Source: Clostridium sp. 1001270J_160509_D11 | GTDB taxonomy: Bacteria; Bacillota; Clostridia; Peptostreptococcales; Peptostreptococcaceae | Direction: 5' to 3' | Assembly (NCBI RefSeq): GCF_015667935.1 | Contig: NZ_JADPET010000004.1 | Location: 1 to 43,505, forward strand | Length of the DNA stretch: 43,505 nt | Part shown: piece by piece, positions 26,020-33,299 of the stretch | Position numbering within the stretch: position 1 is the first letter of the stretch | Layout: each line of letters opens with the position of its first letter | The notes under the pieces: model-generated | The model's input: the letters and a program-made list of their open reading frames with translations, nothing else | Databases searched by the model: none | Told to the model about the DNA's origin: nothing | Translations under genes and position numbers: made by a program

Positions 26020-26805
26020 ATGGCAAGCGAAGTACTACAAAAAACGAGAAGAATTAATAAAACTCTACAAACTAGCAGCGGAAGCAAAGTATCTTTTGAC
26101 AGATTAGCAGAAACATTAGGCGAAGTTTTAGATGCCAATGTTTATGTTTTAAATACAAAGGGGAAAGTATTAGGATTACATTTAACAGATATACAAGATA
26201 GTTCAGTTGTAATAGATGAAGATACTAAACAAAAAAGATTCCCAACTGAATACAACGAAAGCTTACTTAAAATATCAGAAACACTAGATAACTTAACTGG
26301 AGAAAAATTAGTTCAATTATTCCCAGATGAACATAGTAGAAGTGAAAAATATCTTACAATAGTTCCTATACTTGGAAGTGGACAAAGATTAGGATCACTA
26401 GTATTATCTAGATATGACAAAGTGTTTAACGATGATGACTTAGTTATATCAGAATACAGTGCTACTGTAATAGGTATGGAAATATTAAAATCTTTAAGTG
26501 AAGAATTAGAAGTTGAAATGCGTAAAAAAGCTGTAGTTCAAATGGCAATAGGTACGCTTTCTTACTCTGAACTTGAAGCTGTAGAGCATATATTTAATGA
26601 ATTAAACGGAAATGAAGGTCTATTAGTAGCTAGTAAAATAGCTGATAGAGTTGGAATAACAAGATCAGTAATAGTAAATGCTTTAAGAAAATTCGAGAGT
26701 GCAGGGGTTATAGAATCTAGATCATTAGGTATGAAGGGAACTCATATAAAAATACTTAACGATAAATTAATACCTGAATTAAAAAAAGTAAGAAATAATT
26801 ATTAA
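26020..26805 (+). CDS. codY: GTP-sensing transcriptional pleiotropic repressor CodY
   Basis: Global regulator that binds DNA when GTP and branched-chain amino acids are abundant, repressing nutrient-scavenging and, in clostridial pathogens, toxin genes. The 261 aa have the N-terminal GAF domain (VSFDRLAETLGEVLDANVYVLNTKGKVLG ... GSGQRLGSLVLSR) and the C-terminal winged HTH (ASKIADRVGITRSVIVNALRKFESAGVIESRSLGMKGTHIKIL). An AAGGAGAGG site precedes the ATG. Its position after topA is the typical Firmicute order. Confidence 0.98.
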   Translation: MASEVLQKTRRINKTLQTSSGSKVSFDRLAETLGEVLDANVYVLNTKGKVLGLHLTDIQDSSVVIDEDTKQKRFPTEYNESLLKISETLDNLTGEKLVQLFPDEHSRSEKYLTIVPILGSGQRLGSLVLSRYDKVFNDDDLVISEYSATVIGMEILKSLSEELEVEMRKKAVVQMAIGTLSYSELEAVEHIFNELNGNEGLLVASKIADRVGITRSVIVNALRKFESAGVIESRSLGMKGTHIKILNDKLIPELKKVRNNY

Positions 26806-26823
26806 TTAAAAATTAATTTTAGG

Positions 26824-26853
26824 AATCCTTCTTTATATAAAGAAGGATTTTTT
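26824..26853 (+). terminator. intrinsic terminator after codY
   Basis: AATCCTTCTT (26824-26833) pairs with AAGAAGGATT (26840-26849), followed by Ts. Confidence 0.9.
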
Positions 26854-26894
26854 GATATAAAAAATTTATACTATTTAGTAGATAAGGAGGCAAC

Positions 26895-28163
26895 ATGCAA
26901 CCTTTAGCAGATAAATTAAGACCAGAGACTATAGAAGATATGGTAGGACAATCTCATATTATTGGAAAGGGAAAGATAATAAATAGATTAATTGAAAATA
27001 AAACTATTCCAAATATGATTTTATATGGACCACCAGGAACAGGAAAGACGACATTGGCAAATATAATAGCTAATGTTACAGGTAAAAAATATATAAAATT
27101 AAATGCAGTAAATTGTGGTGTAAAAGAAATAAAAGAAGTTATAGATAATAGTAAAAGAGATTTATTTTCATATAACGGCATTATATTAATGCTAGATGAG
27201 ATACAAGCACTAAATAAAAAACAACAGCAGGCATTGTTGGAGGTAATTGAAGAAGGTTCTGTTACTTTAATTGCTAGCACAGCAGACAATCCTTATTTTG
27301 TTGTCTATAAAGCTATACTAAGTCGAAGTACTATATTTGAATTTAAGCCTATACAAAAACAAGATATATACTTAGGTTTAAAGAGAGCTGTAAATAGATT
27401 AAAACCAATGTATACATATGAAAATATAAATGTAGAAGATGAAGCTCTTAGATATATAGCAGAGACTTGTAATGGCGATATGAGAAGTGCATTAAATAAA
27501 TTAGAGTTAGTTTTTAATATTGGAATTGATGTAGGGACAAATAGCGTGAATATAACATTAGAAGATACTATAAATTGTTCTAGTGTCAAAATATTAAACT
27601 ATGATAATAAAGGTGACGATAGCTACTCTGTATTATCAGCTTTTCATAAATCTCTCAGAGGTTCTGATGAAAATGCGGCACTACATTATTTAGCTAGACT
27701 TATAAAGTCACAAGATATCCAATCTATAATTAGAAGGTTGTTGTGTGTTGCAAGTGAAGATGTAGGTTTAGCTGTGCCACAAGCTATAACAATAACTAAT
27801 GCATGTGTTGAAGCTGCACTAAAACTAGGATTTCCAGAGGCAAGATTGCCATTAGCACAAGCTACTGTATATTTAGCAAGATGCCCGAAATCAAATTCAG
27901 TAGCAGAGGCTATCGATATGGCATTATACGATTTAGACAATATAGAAACAGGTGAGATACCGAATCATCTAAAAGATGCACATTATGCAGGGGCGGCGAA
28001 ATTAGGAAGAGGTGTTGAATATAAATATCCTCACAATTATCTTAATAACTATATAAAACAACAATACCTCCCAGATGCTATCAAAGATAAAAAATACTAT
28101 AAAGCTGGAAATAATAAAAATGAAATGGCATATGAACAATATTGGAACAATTTAAAAAAATAA
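26895..28163 (+). CDS. rarA: replication-associated recombination protein RarA (MgsA)
   Basis: AAA+ ATPase related to clamp-loader subunits that acts at stalled replication forks. The 422 aa start with PLADKLRPETIEDMVGQSHIIG, then Walker A YGPPGTGKTT, Walker B ILMLDEIQAL, sensor and arginine-finger region (ILSRSTIFEFKPI), and the RarA-specific C-terminal part (DENAALHYLARLIKSQDIQSIIRRLLCVASEDVGLA, QATVYLARCPKSNSVAEAI, HLKDAHYAGAAKLGRG). GGAGG is followed closely by the ATG. Own terminator downstream. The context of DNA-processing genes fits. Confidence 0.96.
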   Translation: MQPLADKLRPETIEDMVGQSHIIGKGKIINRLIENKTIPNMILYGPPGTGKTTLANIIANVTGKKYIKLNAVNCGVKEIKEVIDNSKRDLFSYNGIILMLDEIQALNKKQQQALLEVIEEGSVTLIASTADNPYFVVYKAILSRSTIFEFKPIQKQDIYLGLKRAVNRLKPMYTYENINVEDEALRYIAETCNGDMRSALNKLELVFNIGIDVGTNSVNITLEDTINCSSVKILNYDNKGDDSYSVLSAFHKSLRGSDENAALHYLARLIKSQDIQSIIRRLLCVASEDVGLAVPQAITITNACVEAALKLGFPEARLPLAQATVYLARCPKSNSVAEAIDMALYDLDNIETGEIPNHLKDAHYAGAAKLGRGVEYKYPHNYLNNYIKQQYLPDAIKDKKYYKAGNNKNEMAYEQYWNNLKK

Positions 28164-28166
28164 ATT

Positions 28167-28195
28167 AAAAGACAAACATAACGTTTGTCTTTTTT
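28167..28195 (+). terminator. intrinsic terminator after rarA
   Basis: Perfect 11-bp stem AAAAGACAAAC (28167-28177) with GTTTGTCTTTT (28183-28193), 5-base loop, T-rich end. Confidence 0.92.
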
Positions 28196-28203
28196 AATTC
28201 TAA

Positions 28204-28246
28204 GGAAATTATACATTATCTGGTTTGTGGATAATGTATAATTTCC
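28204..28246. repeat. perfect 17-bp inverted repeat with an exact DnaA-box sequence
   Basis: GGAAATTATACATTATC (28204-28220) and its exact complement (28230-28246) flank a 9-base loop. TGTGGATAA at 28226-28234 is TTATCCACA on the other strand, the DnaA-box consensus. There is no T run, so it is not a terminator. It lies just after the rarA terminator. Confidence 0.7.
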
Positions 28247-28259
28247 AACCTATTAATTA

Positions 28260-28303
28260 AAGCAACGGACGGAGTTGTTGGCGATATGAACGCAGTGAAT
28301 TTT
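28260..28303 (+). repeat. copy 2 of a diverged 44-nt dispersed repeat
   Basis: Gap-free partner of 19178-19221 (31 of 44 identical). This copy is richer in GC than the surrounding intergenic sequence and looks less decayed toward A/T. Confidence 0.5.
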
Positions 28304-28433
28304 TATTTATTTTTTATTAGAGAATTTATTGATAAAAAAAATGGTAATATTTATAATTAGGTTAGAAAACTTTATTTATAATACATAAAATGAAACGACA
28401 GGGGTTGGAGATAGTCGTATTTGGGGGATTCAT

Positions 28434-29210
28434 ATGATTAAAATATTAGACAAAAAATATGAAAAGAAGGTTATTGAATATTTAAATCTTGAAAAAGAGA
28501 TTAATACATTTAACCTACAAGAAATACAGAATTATGGATTTGAAAATGTATTTTATAAGATATATTCAGACATAGATGAATTTGGGAACATAAAAGGGAT
28601 ATTGTTTAAATGTTTTGAATATCTTACTTTTTATGCTTATAAAGACTTTGATGTTGATGGATTTTGTGAATTTATATCTGATATGGAATTTAGCGAGATA
28701 AGTGGAAAATCCAGTTGTGTCGATATAATTGCAGAAAAATTAGGATTATTAAAATATAGAAAAGTACATCTATGTGAGCTTGAAGAGATAAATGAAGAGG
28801 ATAAGGATCTTGATTGTAATTTGAAATTAAAAAAAATAAATGTATTTAATATAAAGAGAGTAGTGAATTTATATGAGCAAATAACTGAATTTCAAAATAC
28901 GACTTTAGAAGGTTTAAGATCAAATTTAAAAAGCGGTAGAGGTTATTGCATTGAGTATAGAAAAAAAATAATATCAATGGCAAAATCTACTGCAGAAAAT
29001 AAAAATACAGCTATGATTATAGGTGTTGGAACACATCCCAAATATAGAAATCAAGGCCTAGCAACAAAATGTCTTATTAAATTATGCGAAGAACTCTTAA
29101 AAGAAGGGATAAAGCCATGTTTATTTTATGACAATGAGGAAGCTGGAAAACTATATCGAAAATTGGGGTTTAAAAGAATAGATGAGTGGACAGTATATTA
29201 TAAAGATTAA
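28434..29210 (+). CDS. GNAT family N-acetyltransferase
   Basis: Acetyl-CoA-dependent acetyltransferase of unknown substrate, 258 aa. The C-terminal half carries GNAT motif A, IIGVGTHPKYRNQGLATKCL, which holds the acetyl-CoA pyrophosphate loop (R-N-Q-G-L-A), and motif B, PCLFYDNEEAGKLYRKLGFKRI. The N-terminal half (KILDKKYEKKVIEYLNLEKEINTFNLQEI) resembles the extra N-terminal domain of two-domain GNATs seen in clostridia. Cytoplasmic, with no membrane segments. A GGGGGA site precedes the ATG at 28434. It stands alone between the repeat-bearing gap after rarA and the iscR promoter; no terminator is evident after it. Confidence 0.85.
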   Translation: MIKILDKKYEKKVIEYLNLEKEINTFNLQEIQNYGFENVFYKIYSDIDEFGNIKGILFKCFEYLTFYAYKDFDVDGFCEFISDMEFSEISGKSSCVDIIAEKLGLLKYRKVHLCELEEINEEDKDLDCNLKLKKINVFNIKRVVNLYEQITEFQNTTLEGLRSNLKSGRGYCIEYRKKIISMAKSTAENKNTAMIIGVGTHPKYRNQGLATKCLIKLCEELLKEGIKPCLFYDNEEAGKLYRKLGFKRIDEWTVYYKD

Positions 29211-29289
29211 AAAAATAGTACTTCAAATACAGTAATTTCAATAGATTGAAAAAATAATTTAATTCTGACTAAAATAGTCTAAATTAATG

Positions 29290-29318
29290 TTGACAAAATT
29301 ACTCGAGTATAATACAAT
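29290..29318 (+). promoter_or_regulatory. iscR promoter with IscR-type operator candidate
   Basis: TTGACA (29290-29295), 17 bases, TACAAT (29313-29318). A 10-bp perfect palindrome, TACTCGAGTA (29300-29309), lies between the two boxes, where a bound Rrf2-family repressor would block RNA polymerase. Autoregulation by IscR is inferred from this and from family habit. Confidence 0.6.
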
Positions 29319-29371
29319 TATAACAGTAAGATAAATCCTACTAAAAAAGTAGGAATAAAAAGGGTGATAAA

Positions 29372-29845
29372 ATGAAACTATCAACTAAAGGTAGATATGG
29401 GCTCAAGGCTATGTTTGAATTATCACTTAATCATAGTAAGGGGCCAGTATCTATAAAAAATATTGCTGCCAAACAAAATATACCAGAGCAATACTTAGAA
29501 CAGATTTTTTCAAAACTAAAAAAAGCAAATTTAATAAAAAGTGTAAGAGGTGCCCAAGGAGGGTATCTATTATCTAGAAAAGCAAGTGAAATAACAGTAT
29601 ATGACATATTGACTGTACTTGAAGGGCCTGTATCAATATCTGATTGTTTGCTAGATAAAGACTCATGTCAAAACTCAGACAGTTGTGTAACAAAATTAGT
29701 CTGGGAAAAGATGAGAGATGCCATGGACAATGTTATGAAATCTATTACACTTTGTGATATGGTAAACAATTATAATGAAACTCATAATATAAATAGGTTA
29801 GAGAATGATATTTATTGTTTAATGAATAATGAAATAAAAAAATAG
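29372..29845 (+). CDS. iscR: Rrf2-family Fe-S cluster regulator IscR
   Basis: Transcription factor that senses Fe-S cluster status and represses the downstream cluster-assembly genes. The 157 aa have the N-terminal winged HTH (MKLSTKGRYGLKAMFELSL ... IPEQYLEQIFSKLKKANLIKSVRGAQGGYLL) and three cysteines spaced for a [2Fe-2S] cluster, Cys92, Cys99 and Cys105. That cysteine set supports IscR rather than other Rrf2 regulators such as CymR. iscS begins 12 bases after the stop. Confidence 0.92.
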   Translation: MKLSTKGRYGLKAMFELSLNHSKGPVSIKNIAAKQNIPEQYLEQIFSKLKKANLIKSVRGAQGGYLLSRKASEITVYDILTVLEGPVSISDCLLDKDSCQNSDSCVTKLVWEKMRDAMDNVMKSITLCDMVNNYNETHNINRLENDIYCLMNNEIKK

Positions 29846-29857
29846 GAGATGACAATC

Positions 29858-31057
29858 ATGGAAAAAAGAAGAATATATATGGACTATGCAGCAACTACTC
29901 CAGTTAAGTCTGAAGTATTAGAGGCTATGATGCCTTATTACACTACTTACTTTGGAAATGCTTCAAGTTTCCATCAATTCGGTAGAGAAGCAAAAGAAGG
30001 TTTAGATAAAGGGAGAGCTCAAGTAGCTTCATTAATAAATGCAGACCCAAGAGAAGTATATTTCACTAACGGTGGATCTGAAAGTGATAACTGGGCTTTA
30101 GAAGGAACTGCTTTTGCTAGAAGAAATAAAGGAAATCATATAATAACTAGTAAAATAGAACATCATGCAGTACTACATACTTGTGAATACTTAGAAAAAG
30201 TTCACGGATTTGAAGTAACATACTTAGATGTAGATGCTGATGGTAAAGTAGATTTAGAACAATTAAAAAACGTTATAACTGACAAAACAATACTTGTAAG
30301 TGTAATGTATGCTAATAACGAAATAGGTACTATACAACCTATAAAAGAAATAACAGAAATAGCTCATGCACATGGCGCTTTAATGCATACAGATGCTGTT
30401 CAAGCATGTGGTAATATACCAGTTGATGTTAAAGATTTAGGTGTAGACTTAATGAGTATGTCTGGACATAAAATATACGGACCTAAAGGGATCGGAGCTT
30501 TATACATCAAAAAAGGTGTAAAAATCCATAATTTCATGCACGGTGGAGCTCAAGAAAGAAGAAAAAGAGCTGGTACTGAAAATGTTCCTGCAATAGTAGG
30601 ATATGGAAAAGCTGCTGAAATGGCTAAAAACAACATGGAAAACCATGTTAGAGAACTTACAAGACTTAGAGATAAATTAATGTATGGTTTACAAGAAAGA
30701 ATACCTCATACAAGAATAAACGGTCATAAAACAGATAGATTACCAGGTACTGCAAATGTATCATTCCAATTTATAGAAGGTGAAGGTATATTATTACTTC
30801 TTGACCAAGCTGGAATAGCTGGTTCTTCAGGTTCTGCTTGTACATCAGGTTCATTAGATCCATCACATGTACTTATGGCTTTAGGTTTACCACATGAATT
30901 AGCTCATGGATCTTTAAGACTTGTAGTTGGTGACTTTACAACTGAAGAAGATGTAGACTATGTATTAGAAACATTACCACCAATCATAGCTAGACTTAGA
31001 GAATTATCTCCATTATATCAAACATATATAAAAGAACATCCAGAAGAAAAAAAATAA
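29858..31057 (+). CDS. iscS: cysteine desulfurase IscS/NifS
   Basis: PLP enzyme that takes sulfur from cysteine and passes it as a persulfide to IscU for Fe-S clusters and to MnmA for tRNA thiolation; both partners are encoded just downstream. The 399 aa contain the N-terminal IYMDYAATTPV, TNGGSESDNWAL, the PLP-binding lysine in SMSGHKIYGPKG, and the active Cys328 in SSGSACTSGSLDPSHVLMALG. An ATG at 29849 abuts the AGGAG site, so the ATG at 29858, 9 bases from the site, is preferred. A 155-base AT-rich gap without a clear terminator separates it from iscU. Confidence 0.96.
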   Translation: MEKRRIYMDYAATTPVKSEVLEAMMPYYTTYFGNASSFHQFGREAKEGLDKGRAQVASLINADPREVYFTNGGSESDNWALEGTAFARRNKGNHIITSKIEHHAVLHTCEYLEKVHGFEVTYLDVDADGKVDLEQLKNVITDKTILVSVMYANNEIGTIQPIKEITEIAHAHGALMHTDAVQACGNIPVDVKDLGVDLMSMSGHKIYGPKGIGALYIKKGVKIHNFMHGGAQERRKRAGTENVPAIVGYGKAAEMAKNNMENHVRELTRLRDKLMYGLQERIPHTRINGHKTDRLPGTANVSFQFIEGEGILLLLDQAGIAGSSGSACTSGSLDPSHVLMALGLPHELAHGSLRLVVGDFTTEEDVDYVLETLPPIIARLRELSPLYQTYIKEHPEEKK

Positions 31058-31212
31058 GTGATTAATGTATAGATATAATGGGTAAAAAATAAATATACAA
31101 AAGAAATAAATGACATTAAAATAAATACACAAAATAGGGCTTAAATTGAAATTAACTTATATTAACTCATAGATAAAAATAAAAAATTAGTAAAATTAGG
31201 AGGATTAAGATT

Positions 31213-31659
31213 ATGCAATATAGTGATAAAGTAATGGACCATTTCTTACATCCAAGAAATGTTGGAGAAATAGAAGATGCAAGTGGTGTAGGTGAAGTAG
31301 GAAACGCAAAATGTGGGGATATAATGAAAATATTCTTAGACGTAGAAGATGATATAATAAAAGACGTTAAATTCCAAACATTTGGATGCGGTTCTGCAAT
31401 AGCAAGTTCATCAATGGCTACAGAACTTATAAAAGGTAAAAGTATACATGAAGCTTTAGCTTTAACTAACAAAGCAGTAGCAGAAGCTTTAGATGGACTT
31501 CCACCAGTAAAAATGCACTGTTCAGTTTTAGCAGAACAAGCTATAAAAGCTGCACTTGTAGACTACGCTCAAAAAAATAACATAGATATACCAGAATTAG
31601 AAGGATTCGAACCAGACCATGACCATGATCATGACCACGGAGTAGAAGACGAAGACTAA
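31213..31659 (+). CDS. iscU: iron-sulfur cluster assembly scaffold protein IscU/NifU-like
   Basis: Scaffold on which Fe-S clusters are built from IscS sulfur. The 148 aa have the family beginning YSDKVMDHFLHPRNVGEIEDA and the three ligand cysteines Cys34 (AKCGD, with Asp36), Cys59 (FGCGSAIASSS) and Cys103 (MHCSVLAEQA). Beyond the usual end it carries a tail, PDHDHDHDHGVEDED, rich in His, Asp and Glu, that could bind metal. AGGAGG lies before the ATG. It ends at a terminator, so mnmA is transcribed separately or by readthrough. Confidence 0.95.
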   Translation: MQYSDKVMDHFLHPRNVGEIEDASGVGEVGNAKCGDIMKIFLDVEDDIIKDVKFQTFGCGSAIASSSMATELIKGKSIHEALALTNKAVAEALDGLPPVKMHCSVLAEQAIKAALVDYAQKNNIDIPELEGFEPDHDHDHDHGVEDED

Positions 31660-31683
31660 GAAAATTTTTAAAATAAATATAAG

Positions 31684-31717
31684 AAAAATCTTTGGGATAA
31701 TCTCAAAGATTTTTTCT
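31684..31717 (+). terminator. intrinsic terminator after iscU
   Basis: AAAAATCTTTGGGA pairs with TCTCAAAGATTTTT, one wobble, followed by Ts. Confidence 0.9.
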
Positions 31718-31806
31718 TGTTTATAGATTTTTTAATAATTAATGTTTTAATGCTTTTAAAATTATTGCAAAATAGATATAATATAAAAACGAGGTGATAA
31801 ACAAAT

Positions 31807-32895
31807 ATGAAAAAGAAAGTAATGATAGGTATGAGTGGTGGAGTAGATAGTTCTGTTGCTGCCTATTTATTAAAAGAACAAGGATATGATGTAATCGGTG
31901 TAACTATGAAGTTATGGCAAGATGATGAAGAGTACGAATTAATAGAAAATGATGGCGGATGTTGCTCTTTAGAAGCCGTAGAAGATGCTAGAAGCGTTGC
32001 GCAAAAGTTAGGCATACCGTTTTATGTATTAAACTTCAAAGAAGTATTTAAAGAGAAAGTAATCGATTATTTTATAGATGAATATATAAATGGTAGAACT
32101 CCAAATCCATGTATAGCATGTAATAAACATATAAAATTTGACGATTTATATAGAAGAGCTAGACAAATAGGATGTGATTATGTAGCAACAGGTCACTACG
32201 CTAGAATAGAAAAAGACGAAGAAACAGGAAGATATCTTCTTACTAAATCTGTTACAGATAAAAAAGACCAAACATATGCGCTATATAATCTAACACAAGA
32301 TCAATTAGAACATACACTACTGCCAATAGGTGAGTTCGAAAAAGAAAAAGTAAGAGAAATGGCTAAAGAACTTGGCTTAGTAGTTCACAATAAACCAGAT
32401 AGTCAAGAAATATGTTTCGTAAAAGACAACGACTATGCAAACTACGTAAAAAGACATTCAAACACAAGTATAAAAGAAGGTAATTTTGTAGATACTAAAG
32501 GTAATGTTTTAGGAAGACATAAAGGAATAGTAAACTACACAATAGGCCAAAGAAAAGGTCTAGGAATAGCATTTGGTAAGCCTATGTTTGTAATAGACAT
32601 AAATGCTAAAAACAAAACAGTTATCCTAGGTGATAACTCAGACTTATTCCAATACAACTTAATCGCAAAAGACGTTAACTTTATATCAATAGAAGATATA
32701 AAAGAACCTATAAGAGTAAAAGCAAAAGTAAGATATGCAGCAAAACCAGCTGATGCGACAGTTTATAAAGTTGCTGAAGATAAAATAAAAATCGTATTTG
32801 ACGAAGCTCAAAGAGCGATAACAAAAGGACAATCTGTTGTTATGTATGACGGAGATAAAGTTGTCGGTGGAGGAATTATAGAAAGTAGTTTCTAA
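31807..32895 (+). CDS. mnmA: tRNA-specific 2-thiouridylase MnmA
   Basis: Adds sulfur to U34 of tRNA-Lys, -Glu and -Gln, using persulfide from a cysteine desulfurase (iscS lies just upstream). The 362 aa have the PP-loop [30 protein letters not shown], the catalytic Cys in [12 protein letters not shown], the second Cys in [12 protein letters not shown], and the C-terminal beta-barrel domains. GAGGTG precedes the ATG. No clear terminator follows; an 18-bp AT palindrome (32906-32923) lies after the stop. Confidence 0.96.
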   Translation: MKKKVMIGMSGGVDSSVAAYLLKEQGYDVIGVTMKLWQDDEEYELIENDGGCCSLEAVEDARSVAQKLGIPFYVLNFKEVFKEKVIDYFIDEYINGRTPNPCIACNKHIKFDDLYRRARQIGCDYVATGHYARIEKDEETGRYLLTKSVTDKKDQTYALYNLTQDQLEHTLLPIGEFEKEKVREMAKELGLVVHNKPDSQEICFVKDNDYANYVKRHSNTSIKEGNFVDTKGNVLGRHKGIVNYTIGQRKGLGIAFGKPMFVIDINAKNKTVILGDNSDLFQYNLIAKDVNFISIEDIKEPIRVKAKVRYAAKPADATVYKVAEDKIKIVFDEAQRAITKGQSVVMYDGDKVVGGGIIESSF

Positions 32896-32964
32896 CATAA
32901 AAAGACATAAATAATTATTTATGATGACAAATTTATTAAGACAAATTTAAAAGTAAATTATTTA

Positions 32965-32993
32965 TTGACAAAATATGATTTATACTTTAAATT
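32965..32993 (+). promoter_or_regulatory. alaS promoter
   Basis: TTGACA (32965-32970), 17 bases, TAAATT (32988-32993), placing transcription start just ahead of the T-box leader. The rest of this 404-base gap between mnmA and alaS is the T-box. Confidence 0.6.
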
Positions 32994-33020
32994 AGTATTA
33001 GTAATTTATAAAATAAAAAT

Positions 33021-33260
33021 ACAATGAAGAGAAGTAGTAAAATATTTATATGACTTTACAGAGAAAAGGAAATGGTGAGAACCTTTAAGTACAGGATATT
33101 TGAAGCAGTCTTGGAGTAGCAATTCGGAGCTTAGTATGAATTGCCGGTAGTTACGTTATAGCTAAGGTTTTCCGAAGATGCCACTTTTTAGTGGTAATTA
33201 GGGTGGTACCGCGAATATACCTCGCCCCTATAATTTATTTATAGGCGTGAGGTTTTTTTT
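33021..33260 (+). promoter_or_regulatory. T-box riboswitch (tRNA-Ala) controlling alaS
   Basis: Leader RNA that senses uncharged tRNA. Seen directly: AGTA and GGTGAGA motifs of stem I, then GAA-GCA at 33102-33107 where GCA (33105-33107) is the likely specifier, an alanine codon matching the gene it controls. The T-box core AGGGTGGTACCGCG is at 33200-33213, and the terminator stem is CCTCGCCCCTATA (33220-33232) with TATAGGCGTGAGG (33240-33252) plus eight Ts. Uncharged tRNA-Ala should stabilise the antiterminator and allow alaS transcription. Confidence 0.93.
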
Positions 33261-33299
33261 ATGAAAATAATATTTGAAAATTTTAGGAGGTAATGCAAT

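Noticed and set aside
29290-29313. TTGACA with TATAAT only 12 bases away at iscR
   Set aside because: Spacing is too short for a sigma-A promoter; the TACAAT at 29313-29318 gives the proper 17 bases.
32906-32923. 18-bp palindrome after mnmA considered as a terminator
   Set aside because: Only A/T in the stem interior and no T run after it; too weak to call.
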